A stretch of 37,727 nucleotides of DNA from Psilocybe azurescens (lineage: Eukaryota > Basidiomycota > Agaricomycetes > Agaricales > Agrocybaceae), in the NCBI GenBank assembly GCA_023853785.1, contig JAJIRX010000419.1, positions 1 through 37,727 of the forward strand. The letters are read 5' to 3'. Below are positions 1 through 10,533 of this stretch, in pieces; within the stretch, counting starts at the first letter, position 1; every line of letters starts with the position of its first letter. The notes under the pieces were generated by a model. The model searched no databases and was not told the DNA's origin. It saw only the letters and a list, made by a program, of their open reading frames with translations. The position numbers and the translations under genes were made by a program.

Positions 1-1730
1 CCTTCAGCTCAGCACCAGTTGATGCATCCCACACCCGCACAGACTGGTCCCATGAGCCAGAGACAATGTGGGTGCCGTCACTGGAGAAGGCAGCAGATGA
101 GACACGGTGTGTGTGGCCATTGAGCACCTTCAGCTCAGCACCAGTTGATGCATCCCACACCCGCACAGACTGGTCCCATGAGCCAGAGACAATGCGGGTG
201 CGAGTCACTGGAGAAGGCAGCAGACCTGACACTGTCCGTGTGTGGCCATTGAGCACCTTCAGCTCAGCACCAGTTGATGCATCCCACACCCGCACAGTCC
301 GATGAGCCAGAGACAATGCGGGTGCCATCACTGGAGAAGGCAGCAGACATGACACTTTTGTGTGGCCATTGAGCACCTTCAGCTCAGCACCAGTTGATGC
401 ATCCCACACCCGCACAGACTTGTCTAATGAGCCAGAGACAATGCGGGTGCCATCACTGGAGAAGGCAGCAGACAAGACACTGTCCGTGTGGCCATTGAGC
501 ACCTTCAGCTCAGCACCAGTTGATGCATCCCACACCCGCACAGACCAGCCCATAGAGCCCAGAGACAATGCGGGTGCCATCACTGGAGAAGGCAGCAGAC
601 ATGACACTGTCCGTGTGGCCATTGAGCACCTTCAGCTCAGCACCAGTTGATGCATCCCACACCCGCACAGACTAGTCCGATGGGCCAGAAACAATCGGGT
701 GCCATCACTGGAGAAGGCAGCAGACATGACACTGTCTGTGTGGCCATTGAGCACCTTCAGCTCAGCACCAGTTGATGCATCCCACACCCGCACAGACTTG
801 TCCAATGAGCCCGAGACAATGTGGGTGCCATCACTGGAGAAGGCAGCAGACATGACACTGTCCGTGTGGCCATTGAGCACCTTCAGCTCAGCACCAGTTG
901 ATGCATCCCACACCCGCACAGACTGGTCCCATGGGCCAAGAGACAATGCGGGTGCCGTCACTGGAGAAGGCAGCAGACAACACACTGTGTGTGGCCATTG
1001 AGCACCTTCAGCTCAGCACCAGTTGATGCATCCCACACCCGCACAGACTGGTCCGATGAGCCCGAGACAATGCGGGTGCCATCACTGGAGAAGGCAGCAG
1101 ACGAGACACTGTCTGTGTGGCCATTGAGCACCTTCAGCTCAGCACCAGTTGATGCATCCCACACCCGCACAGACTAGTTATGAGCCAGAGACAATGCGGG
1201 TGCCATCACTGGAGAAGGAGGCGAGACAAGACACTGTCTGTGTGGCCATTGAGCACCTTCAGCTCAGCACCAGTTGATGCATCCCACACCCGCACAGACT
1301 GGTCCGATGAGCCAGAGACAATGCGGGTGCCATCACTGGAGAAGGCAGCAGACAAGACACTGTTGTGTGTGGCCATTGAGCACCTTCAGCTCAGCACCAG
1401 TTGATGCATCCCACACCCGCACAGATTTGTCCATGAGCCAGAGACAATGCGGGTGCCATCACTGGAGAAGGCAGCAGACAAGACACTGTCTGTGGCCATT
1501 GAGCACCTTCAGCTCAGCACCAGTTGATGCATCCCACACCCGCACAGACTGGTCCAATGAGCCAGAGACAATACGGGTGCCCGTCACTGGAGAAGGCAGC
1601 AGACAACACACTCTGTGTGTGGCCATTGAGCACCTTCAGCTCAGCACCAGTTGATGCATCCCACACCAGCACAGACCTGTCCCATGAGCCAGAGACAATG
1701 CGGGTGCACTGGAGAATGCAACAGACATGA
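1..1730 (-). repeat. Tandem array of 14 near-identical WD40 repeats (126 bp units)
   Basis: The anchor GATGCATCCCACACC recurs at 21, 147, 276, 396, 522, 649, 774, 900, 1025, 1151, 1276, 1403, 1526 and 1653. Spacings are 126, 129, 120, 126, 127, 125, 126, 125, 126, 125, 127, 123 and 127. On the minus strand each unit encodes a 42-residue WD40 blade: GHTDSV-x-SAAFSSDGT followed by SVRVWDASTGAELKVLN. Units are nearly identical except at a few codons: M/L/S before SAA, and W/S/L plus Q/K/R around SGS-x-D-x-SV. Spacings not divisible by three break the frame several times. The array continues past position 1. Such high internal identity is typical of fungal NLR propellers that evolve by repeat exchange. 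Confidence 0.95.
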
Positions 1731-4700
1731 CATCTTTGGGAGTTTTTATAACCATCAGTGGGACATCACTAGCCTTCCTATGAGTGAAGGATGGGATGCC
1801 AGAACTTGTCTCTCCACCATTTTGAAATAGTGGATCCGGTTGACCAGGTTGCCAATGCTGAGATATATAGGTGTGGTGTAGACAAAACCGGTGGATTGGC
1901 AGTGAAATAAATAGCAAAATTGGCTGCTTCAGCCATGTTGGCAGCAAGCTCCAAATCCCTGTTCGTGTTCTGACAAACTTGCCTTAAGAACAATTTGTCT
2001 CGAGGTAATAAGAATACTCTCACCTTCAACACCCATGCACGCGCACGCTGAAGCATTAGGCTACACTGACCACTGAATCCAAGTAGGTTCATAGCCTCAA
2101 TCCAAAAGAAATCTCGGATACGGAGAAAGTCTGTCATACAGTCACCAAGATCCTCCCTGTTCTTTTGATCAGTTTGGGCCAAATGGTGGTCCCAGTGCTG
2201 AGAGGCATACCGTAGGAATGGTTTAATATTGGTGTCAATCCGCCGCTTCAGCTCTGGATCTTCTGCGTCAAGCATAAACGACGATGGTATGTCACCGATA
2301 TTGAAACGCAGCGACTTCTTCATGATGTCGAAGCAACGTTTTGTGAGAAGAGCATGGTGTTGGGCCGCATTAAATGACATTGGAAACCGGCGGCCGTCAA
2401 GCTCGAACGTTGATCGTGTCTCACTAAAGATGAAGTCGGAAATGACGCGTGGTACCAAAGGACCTGATCATCTTTGCAATAGAGAACTGCGTGAAGGTCT
2501 TGCAGGACCGCGTCTGCGATGGCGGGCGCATCAGACACATCAATTTCAAAGAGGAGAGCAGCAGCAAGAGATGTTGATATGCGTTCCAAATGTAGAGGAA
2601 TGTGTGGAGAATGCGCAGATGAGAGTCGAAGAGGTCGTCATCAAGGTCAGAAAAGGCATCACGCATAATTTGTTGGTATAGTTGGTCAGTGAGCAGCGGC
2701 CGGCGGTGCCCCGCTCAGTGAAAATGATTTCCGATTATGCAGTTTGTTCAGCAGGCCGCGTTGCTCGGATTCTGCCATCCTTCGATGTGGTGTCAAATAC
2801 CTCACGATGGTTGCGGCAGAAATAAAAAGACCGTCCGCCAGCTGTTCCATGGTTTTCAGTTCTGGCTTCCCTGCGAACTTCGGAAGCTTGCTCTGCAGGT
2901 ACTTGGTGATGTCTGAACCTACACGCTCAATCGGCACGTCTTGGAGGCGATAGAGCGGCCTTGGACGAGAAGGTCTTACAGAGTTCGGTTACGCGAGGAT
3001 CCGGTCGGCTTGTGACAAGAAACTTGAGGCCTACGTGGCTGACGTTGGTTGATTATCTCGAGCAAGTCTTGAAGGAACATAGACCCTCCATCAGCCTCGA
3101 TCTCGTCCAATGCGTCAACGACGACGAGGTAAGGTGGGAGCTCAGCATGACGCCGGGATTCGGACCGCTGCCATGGACCAACAAGGAGGTCCTTCATCTG
3201 CTTGGATAGCTTGTCGACTGAGTCGAGTTTGTCCGCTTCATGCAAGGCGTGGGCGTACGACCTCGACTTCCGAGAGAGCTGGTATACAAGGGTGGGAATA
3301 ATATGGATTTGTCGCCTTGTCTCTTCAAATTGGCGAGAGCAGAAAAAGTTGCCGCCCAAAACGGTGTGCCGTCTAGCACGTTCTGTCTCCTCAAGCTCAT
3401 CGAAGTGTTGGGCAATGGTATATGCGATGGTCGTCTTTCCAGAGCCCCCTTGGCCAGTCAGCCAGAAGACAGGCGGGCTGTCTGCCGAGATGTCGTCGGC
3501 CCATGCGATTATATCCTTTAGAATCTCCTCGCGGGTTCCTGTGGTGCATTGTTCGCTGGTCAATGTCGCCCGCCCCCAAGTCAGCGTTGAAGATAGCTTT
3601 TGAAGCGTGAATACGGCCAAGCTGCGCCAGCTGAAGGATGGTTAGCGCTCGTCCTAGAAGAAGACGTCGATGTTTACCTTGATCTCGGAGAGTATATTAT
3701 GCACCATTCTCTCGGTGGTCCAGGCGATGTCAAGCTGGATGCGATGGATGAGTAAGTTGGCAATCTGATGGGGAATTTGCACCAACCTGGAAAGTCTTCG
3801 TAGCCTCATCAATCCGTTTAAATACTCATGTCCTCGATGGCCGCCTTGTCGGCTTCGCTCTCCAATACACATCTAAATGTCCCTTTTCCGACATTTTCTC
3901 TAATTTGTGGATTTCATCCCGAAGAATCCTGCAAGCGCGTTGTTTATCGCATCTGATGTCGTTATGGAAATGGCTTACCCGGCAAAGGCCTTCATTCGTA
4001 GCTTTCCAGAGGGTGGGACATCTTGGTCTATGGCCTTATCAACGGCGAGCAGTCTTTCGGCGGTTTTAATGATGAGTTCTTCGATAGCGCCCCTTGTTGT
4101 CTCCAACCGCCTAAGACAGAAATTCAGTAAGGATATAGCGCACTGAGACTGACAACGTACCTTTTATGTCGATGAATGCGTTAATAGCGGCAACAGGCGG
4201 CTTTGCCAGAGTTCCATCGAGACATCCCTCGACCTTCTTGAGCAACATCTTCATACCGGTCCAAGCGAGTTCGAGTACGTCTTTCGTTGTCGATTTTGAG
4301 TTGGAGTCTTGCAATTGATAATCCGCCGACAGCGCATCGGGAACGGTTAAAGATCGGCCAAGGCTGCCTTCACGATCGTCACCTTTAGAATGAGTTCAAC
4401 GACTAGCCGTATTTAAGCTTAATTGTGATGAATTTCTCACCCACAGCGGCTACGGAACTCATGTTATCCAATGGGCGATCGTGTTGAGAAGTATACAGTT
4501 CACGTTCTTCGAGGGCATTCATGTCTTTGACTATGTTAAACGTTTGATTAATCTACTCACCTATTCCAGACGGAGACAACGGGCTGATATATGGAGAGCC
4601 TGAAGTATTGGGCGTGTTACTGTTGAAAGAGGAGGAAAAATCTTGGAAATGGTTTAGGCTTGCACGATCCGCGAAGCCGAGATGACATGGTACGCACCTT

Positions 4701-5132
4701 GATGTGATGCAGCACTACTGTCTAGTGGAGGGAGAGAAACCGTAGGTCCCTCTACGGAGACGGATTTTGAAGCATATGGAGTATGATCTGAACGATGGGC
4801 TGAATCTGCTAGATCTACAGGGAAGAAATCCAGGACGGTACATACTCTGATTCAAAGGGTCATTGCTGCCTGGGCAGAGGTTGAGTCGCTGTAGATGGCA
4901 TTGAGATAGGCCCGATAAACTTACCTAAAGCCGTCACCTCTGTACTGCCGCCGTCGTTTCCTACACTAGGATCGTGTGCGACAGGTACAGAGTCAATAGA
5001 ACCCCGATTCGAAGTCGATGGACTAGCGTTGCGTGATTTGGGTCCCGTAATCCTATTCCAACTGTGTTTCACTGATTTGTTAGCTTTTTCCAACAATTTC
5101 TTTGCTGCATTGACTGGCGGTTTGTGGGCCAT
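1..5132 (-). CDS. NACHT-WD40 NOD-like receptor (NLR/STAND protein), 3' end beyond window, frame-broken
   Basis: STAND-class NLR, an intracellular sensor NTPase that in fungi is linked to non-self recognition and heterokaryon incompatibility. The start is the ATG at 5130-5132 (MAHKPPVNAAKK). Short exons follow at 4925-5132, 4698-4814, 4561-4641, 4441-4506, 4161-4382, 3979-4110, 3787-3928 and 3678-3734, then a large exon from 3630; introns are mostly 47-110 bp with GT..AG ends. Exons 1-5 keep phase. The N-terminal helical domain contains KKVEGCLDG and RIDEATKTFQ. The NACHT domain has a P-loop GQGGSGKTT at about 3432-3455 and Walker B LVVVDALDE at about 3099-3128. Helical linkers follow down to about 1790, ending STPHLYISAL, which in this family precedes the WD40 propeller. 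Single-base shifts are needed near 4110, 3860, 3830, 3575, 3040, 2965, 1800 and 1710. It is either decaying or carries sequencing indels; the family call is secure. Confidence 0.88.
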
Positions 5133-5698
5133 GGAGATGAGATTGAGAGGCAAGAACGAGGCAGGATGCACTGCAGCCGCAAGGTATCCTGTCAATTGTC
5201 ATTGTGTGTGTTTGCAGTGATCACGATTACTAGTGTCGCGGCGGTTCGGCCCGAAACTTGAAGGGACTAATTCACGTGATACGCATCGTGTGACACATCT
5301 ACTAAGTTGATCCAACACGCAGCTCTCTTCCGATTCACGTTTTTCACTTGCTGTTTCTTCACCCACTTTCTCTATGCATGTAGGCTGTCACAGGCTGAGA
5401 CCGTGCATAGTTGTGTTCACCACGCTGGTGCGTTAGTTCAGACACACCGCCCACCAGCCAGGTCTCAATGTCGCGCCCCTTTCGCCTGCACTAGCAGCTA
5501 CCGACCGCTACCACGACGAAGCATTCCTATGTGGCCCCTAACAAGAAAGATTACTGCGTTGCTGTTCCATATTTCTAGTGCGACTTGTTGTGGGAACTGT
5601 ACTCGAGTTCGTCTGTGGTCACATCAGCGTACATCAGGCCTATTTCTCGCTCCTTCCCTTTCCACACATATATGACCCCGCAAAGTAGAATTTAGCTA
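5133..5698. other. Intergenic region upstream of the NLR
   Basis: Holds the presumed promoter and 5' leader of the minus-strand NLR. A CACGTGAT sequence (E-box core) sits near 5274. The only open frame (5307-5675, plus) has no recognisable features, and I see no RNA gene or repeat. Confidence 0.4.
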
Positions 5699-6372
5699 TC
5701 AACTTTGTAGAAAGATAACCCTCATCCGCAGTACACGCCCACTTCCGCTCCTCAACCTCTCCTTAATCCTTTTTCCCATTTCAGCCACCTGACCCGACGC
5801 CACCCAGCCCCTTGCCGCGCAAGCATAATGCAGTGCTTCATGAGCAGGAACACGATCATGTACGACGTGAGCAAGACAGCGTGGCGCTGGCGTTGCGAAT
5901 TGGAGACAGATATGGGTTCGGGGGAGAGTGGTGGAGGAGTGGAGAGGATGTGGCGGCCGGTACCTGGACGTTGTCAGGGGAAGGAGCGGGGATGCTGGAC
6001 GGGGATGGGGACAGTAAAGGGTTCTTGCTGCCTGAGCCGGATCTTGCACATCTCGGGCTCGACTTCGGCCATCATCTGACTATCCTCGTCCTTCTCCTCA
6101 TCCGACGCACATCCACTATACAACCACTCGAAGAACGGCACATCAAACCCCGCCTCCGGCACACCCTGCATCCACAAGAAGCCCTTCAGCCGGGTCGTGA
6201 GGAGCGCGTCTTGCACTCCAAGGTCCGCAATGTGCTGTCTACGCTCGGAAAAGAAGCGTGCGCCGTTGAAAGGGTGGTCGGAATCGTCATTCTTAGTGGC
6301 GGAGTCGTCGTCGAGGGAAGCGGCGAATGCGACTCGAGGTCTGATCCGAAGCACCAGTGACGCGGATGTTAG
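5699..6372 (-). CDS. Unassigned minus-strand ORFs downstream of the coiled-coil gene
   Basis: Two overlapping minus-strand frames look partly protein-like. One (about 5974-6372) reads IRPRVAFAASLDDD, then SERRQHIADLGVQDALLTTR and PFFEWLYSGCASDEEKDED. The other (5699-6049) contains HEALHYACAARGW and VAEMGKRIKERLRSG. I do not recognise a family. They could be the 3' part of the broken gene starting at 7985, or a separate gene reading in the same direction. No start codon or intron set can be fixed, and no membrane segment or catalytic motif is visible. Confidence 0.25.
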
Positions 6373-6373
6373 A

Positions 6374-7985
6374 TCAACAGTGATACTTCGCGTCCAAAGC
6401 TGCCCCCGCGGTCGATGGGACATCAACAACAACGTCGTCATAGCTATCTTGTAAAACAACGACAACAGACTCATGGGGACCAGACATCGGCGTCGGACTC
6501 CTCGACATGCTGGTAGATGCAGAGGATGTCGCAGAGGCAGCAGCGCACGGCCTCTCGGCTCTGTACCACTTCTTGACGCTGTATACGACCATGCAGTAGA
6601 CGTACACGAGCACATTGAGGTCCGAGGACGCGATACGCTGGCAGCGCGGCGGGTGTGAGTAGGCATGAGCATTTGACGAAGATGACGATGACGAGGGATC
6701 CGGGGGAGAAGTAACAACCCCTTGAGCTCCTCCACCTTTGCGCTCCAACCCGTGAATCCCACCCTGTTCGAGTGCATGCTGCTGCTCCAACGCCGCCGTC
6801 AGCGCGAAGTCACTTGACACTTGCCGGGCTAGCTTCGTGACCTCCTACCTGGCACGTCATCACCATCGCTGCTTTTGTGTGCTCCTCCTTCGCGTCGTGT
6901 GCCTCCGCCTTCGCGGTCTGGGTCTGTGTGGCGCTGCTCGTAATGCTAGGGCTCGATATCCGACTCGGACTCCCCATCCTCACCCTCATGCTGTTCCACC
7001 CGCCTCCGCCCAAGCGGCAAACTGACACTCGCCCTCTTCGCCTGATCGCCCATGCCCAACATGAACGGCTCAGGTATCCTCGGCCGCCCGACACACAGGT
7101 CCTCTCTCCTCCTCTCCTCCGCGTTCTCCTCCTCCATTTCCACCGTCTCTGGCTCTGCTTCCGTTTTCGACCAACCTCTTCCTTGTGCTGCGCCACACTC
7201 TCTGCTTCTACAGCATCACCCACCTCCTCCGCAGGTGTTCCACGCTCGACTTGCTCACCCTCCACAAGATGCCCATCCCACCTGCGCAAGACCCTCCATC
7301 CCATCCTCCATGCTTTCCAATTCATGCAGCTTGGCCGTTGAAATGCTCCTCGCATCGCCGTCGTCACCATCGTCACCATCCTCTTCTCCCTCCTCACTAT
7401 CTTGCTCTTCGTTGTCCTTTCCCTCCTCATGCTCATGCCCACGTTATTGTTCATGTTCATATTCGTGCTCATGTCCAGAACACAGCTCAACCGCCCCCTC
7501 ATAATCATCTCCCTCAACACCTCCACCCCCAGCTTCATTGCCTCCTGCTCGAGCATCACCCCCTTCAGTTGGCGCGCTCTCTCTAAATGGCTTGCGAGCT
7601 GCGACTGCGTGTCGCACAGCTGCGCTTGCAGGCCCCGTATTATGGCCGCTGGGAGCGCAGGGGCGTTGTCGTCACTTGCGGTAGGATAGGTGGAGTTGGA
7701 GTTGGAGCTAGAGGAGTTGGCGGAGGTGGAGGCAGTAGCTGGCGCAGCGAAGGAGGAGGAAGCGGATGATGTGGTGCCAATGTATGTCGGTTGCGACGAC
7801 GACGACGTGGACGTCCCTGCCCCATCTGTCGCGCCGTCCTTCTCCTTTCCCCACGCCTCCGTCGAAATTGAGGCCGAAACAGCGATAGGCGCAGTAGGCA
7901 ATCCTGCTCCTGCACCTCCGGCAGGGGTGGGTACAGCAAGCTGATGTGAAGACCGAGAAGGCAGCGGTGGTTGTGGTTGTGCCAT
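6374..7985 (-). CDS. Ser/Pro-rich, acidic coiled-coil protein of unknown function, heavily frame-broken
   Basis: The likely start is the ATG at 7983-7985 (MAQPQPPLPSRSSHQLAV). A low-complexity Ser/Thr/Ala region follows, then a predicted coiled coil (AAIIRGLQAQLCDTQSQLAS through LEQEAMKLGVEVLREM) near 7490-7640. After that the sense continues in other frames: an acidic segment DDGDDGDARSISTAKLHELE near 7340-7390, EERRREDLCVGRPRIPEPF near 7060-7130, and ALEQQHALEQGG near 6780 with a Ser run after it. The order (coiled coil, acidic DDDARS block, RPRxPEP block, ALEQQHALE block) matches an agaricomycete protein type I recall, which usually has a longer central coiled coil and a C-terminal membrane anchor; I see neither. 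Function unknown. Several frameshifts are needed, so this is a decayed gene or an indel-rich stretch. Confidence 0.5.
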
Positions 7986-9524
7986 ATCCGGTGGCAGAGC
8001 ACGTACAGGCGGGAGATACATTGGGAACAACGGAAGATTCGCTAGGTAGAAGTAGAATAAAAATAATGGCGTCAGCATATGCCCACGGAAATAGAGATGA
8101 GGCAAAGGAAAGACAGCGAGACAAAAACAAGACCCAAGACTCGAAGCACATTTCTTGCAAATCCAAGTCCAAATCGTGCCCGTAAAAATACAAGCGCAAA
8201 AAGGAACAAGAAATCACCCCGCCCACAAGAACACCCCCACCTCGTCCATCGCGTCCATCAGACCGGGAGGGAAAGAAGAACGTACAATGATATCATCGCT
8301 CCTGAGCTCGAAAGAGTCTGAATCATGTCCCTTGCTCCCATTAGAGCTTTTCATGTCCTTAATATGAATCTATATCCGTCAAAAAACACCATCAGCACCC
8401 TATCCAAGTCCCTCACCCCAACGTAAAAACCTCTAGAAGAACGTAAACGCACCGTTCCACCGTCCTCCCACACCTCTACATGCTACTGACTCACCACTTT
8501 ACTATCAAAAACCTCTTTCCTTTCCCCGGGCAGTCTTCAAGCTCCTCTGTCTTCCGATCTTCGCGTGAGGACGATGTGCTTCAGCGCCCAGGTGTCATTT
8601 AAAAGGCAGAGGCAGAGCGCCGGGAAGAGGGCATTCGAAGGCGGAGAATGCACTGCAGTTGATGGGGCTGCTGCTGCGCGAAGGACATGGTATGGTGCGT
8701 GTTGTGTTATGGGGTTCGGTGGGGAGGTATGGATCAATTGATCGGTGGGGTAGGGTGCGTGCAGTGGGATGTGCGTGATAATGTTACTGTCCTTGCCGCT
8801 CAGCCAAAAAGTTTTGGGTGGTCGTATATCAAACTCGTCAAAGGCTCCAAATGCCTTGCTAGTTGAGCCATTTCTGAGTGCACATTGCAGTATATGCGTC
8901 AGCGTGAGTATGTCACGTGAACGCATATAAATTGTAAAGTTTTAAACTCAGTTTTGCCGGGTCTTGCCAGTCACTATTCCCACCACCAGCGTATCCGGAG
9001 AATTCTCCGGGCCAAGATCACCCATCCACTCATCGCCCATCCACTCGCCACTCATCCACCCATCATCCATCAAAATCATGTTTTAACCCCGCCTCGTTTA
9101 TAACGCACTCCATGGTTAGTGTCATGTAGAAAGCTAGAACTATGCATTGGAGAGCTCTGAGTGCCGGCTCTCCCGTATTCCGTCTCACGTGCCATGACGT
9201 CATGATGCCAAAGCTTCATAGACGCGTGCAGCCAAGCTGTGTTTAGGTAGATATGAAGGAATCATTGACAACAAGTTTGGCAAAGACGGTCCAATGACAT
9301 GCTCATGGCGGCATGTGGCATGTGCACAAGGAAATCAGTGGGAAGAGCAAGTCGTGGCAGAATGAAGTCGACAAGTAAAGTATAGAGCATACCCAACATC
9401 AACCAAGTAGACGAGGAGCTCAAATGAAGATAAAGAGTGAGTTGAGGAAATGGCACGCTATTTATTTGGATCGGAGCTTGAAACAACGCTTCTACGCCTC
9501 GAGGTGTTAAATTCCACAGTGGTG
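7986..9524. other. Intergenic region, with a CATCCACT-type short tandem repeat near 9020-9080
   Basis: Contains the probable promoter of the minus-strand gene starting at 7985. Near 9020-9080 there is a degenerate tandem run of CCATCCACTCATC-like units. Short ORFs at 8537-8926 and 9262-9486 (minus) show no family features. No tRNA or rRNA seen. Confidence 0.4.
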
Positions 9525-9882
9525 TTATACATTACAGCTATCAACCCCATGCTGTGACTTCAATTGCGACCTCGATATGTGATTTATAGATGAACATACT
9601 ATTTCCCTTCTCGTGTTCTTAAGGGCAAGCCTCTCTACCAGTACCGTCGGTGCCATCCCCTAACTCCAGGTTACACAAATATAACCATCAGAAAGAGATA
9701 CGGAACTACGTACCGCAACAACGATCAGCACGGACTTGATACAATACTGATCTTCTGCGCTGGGAGATCCCATCACACTAAATGACGGAACCACTATGGA
9801 GACGGCATAGAGCAGAAGTGCGAAGCGGGTACGCCAGCGGCCGAATCCACCACCGACATCATCATATGCTTGAATATTCTTT
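9525..9882 (-). pseudogene. 3' part of a multi-pass membrane protein gene interrupted by the transposon
   Basis: Reading minus from 9882, the sequence directly continues the membrane-protein gene whose 5' part lies at 26389-27282. With the element and one TTT copy removed, the junction reads SSLQRIFKHMMMSVVDSAA in frame. A hydrophobic stretch follows (ALLYAVSIVVPSFSV, about 9760-9800, needing a one-base shift) and then IKSVLIVVA. A GTACGT..TTAG intron of about 55 bp leads to a last exon starting GMAPTVLVERLAL and ending at the TAA at 9525-9527. The segment before GMAPT matches the last transmembrane helix of the family. The exon is now cut off from its promoter, so this copy should be non-functional. 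Confidence 0.7.
9880..9882. repeat. Target-site duplication TTT (left)
   Basis: TTT lies immediately before the CACTGCTGGG terminus and is matched by TTT at 26389-26391 after the right terminus. Three-base duplications are usual for CACTA elements. A T triplet alone is weak evidence, but the clean junction of the split host gene supports it. Confidence 0.7.
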
Positions 9883-10341
9883 CACTGCTGGGACCGAATA
9901 ATTCACCGGAATGCAGATTCCTTGCAAAACAAATTGTCGTGACACAAAGTATTACGAATTGCAGAATGATTCATTCTCCATTAAATCTGCCATGAGCAGA
10001 ACACAATAAGAATATTTGTAATACTTAAAATTCTCGATCAACTCCGCCTAATGCAGAATTTTTCCTTTTGTATACAATCTGCATTAGGCAGATTCGTAAT
10101 AAAATTTAAAATTCTACCAAAGTATCGCCAATTACAGAACTCACCATTTTGCAAATTGCAAAACGCAATGAGAATGTTAAGTTCGCTGATGAATTCGGCT
10201 TATTGTAGAACTTTACGTTCTCATTAAATTCTGCAAATATTTTGCAAATTGCAGAACATAATCAGATTTCATCATTCTGCCGAGAGCAGAGAGCATCGTC
10301 TGATGTCGGGCGCACGTCGTAGGATCCGACATCGGACCCGA
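9883..10341 (+). repeat. Left terminal inverted repeat of the CACTA-like element
   Basis: Begins CACTGCTGGGACCGAATAAT and pairs as reverse complement with 25929-26388. It is dense in TGCAGA/TCTGCA motifs in both orientations and ends with a GATGTCGGG...CCGACATC inverted repeat at about 10299-10333. CACTA elements typically carry such subterminal motif arrays as transposase-binding sites; that role is inferred here. Confidence 0.93.
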
Positions 10342-10533
10342 CATTTTCTTTCAACTGAACACTTTCTTTTCAACTCCAAACGAACAATATTATTGATCCC
10401 AAAAATTTATGAAAATTATCGTACAGGTAGGAAGTCATTAAGGCATCGAAGAAAGTAATATAGGCTATGTACATGTACTGGACGATGAGATGTGCAATCT
10501 CCAACAAATAGGGTACAGTAATAACAATAAAAA
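10342..10533. other. Element-internal spacer, left
   Basis: AT-rich stretch between the left TIR and the 3' end of the first minus-strand gene. It presumably holds that gene's 3' untranslated region and terminator. No ORF or repeat seen. Confidence 0.4.

Noticed and set aside
66..1730. Plus-strand ORFs with repeated WPLSTFSSAPVDASHTRTD
   Set aside because: They are antisense shadows of the minus-strand WD40 array; only the minus strand gives the WD40 consensus with VRVWD and GHTDSV.
1777..1840. A 40 bp intron to explain the frame change before the WD40 array
   Set aside because: The only GT..AG pair (GTCAAC..AAG) is too short and lacks a donor consensus; a single-base shift is simpler.
4531..4560. 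A 30 bp intron between NLR exons 3 and 4
   Set aside because: A 54 bp intron ending at CTCGAAG keeps the same phase and matches the usual intron length, so it was preferred.
8537..8926. 129-codon minus-strand ORF
   Set aside because: Low-complexity Pro/Ala/His composition, no family features, and no intron signals.
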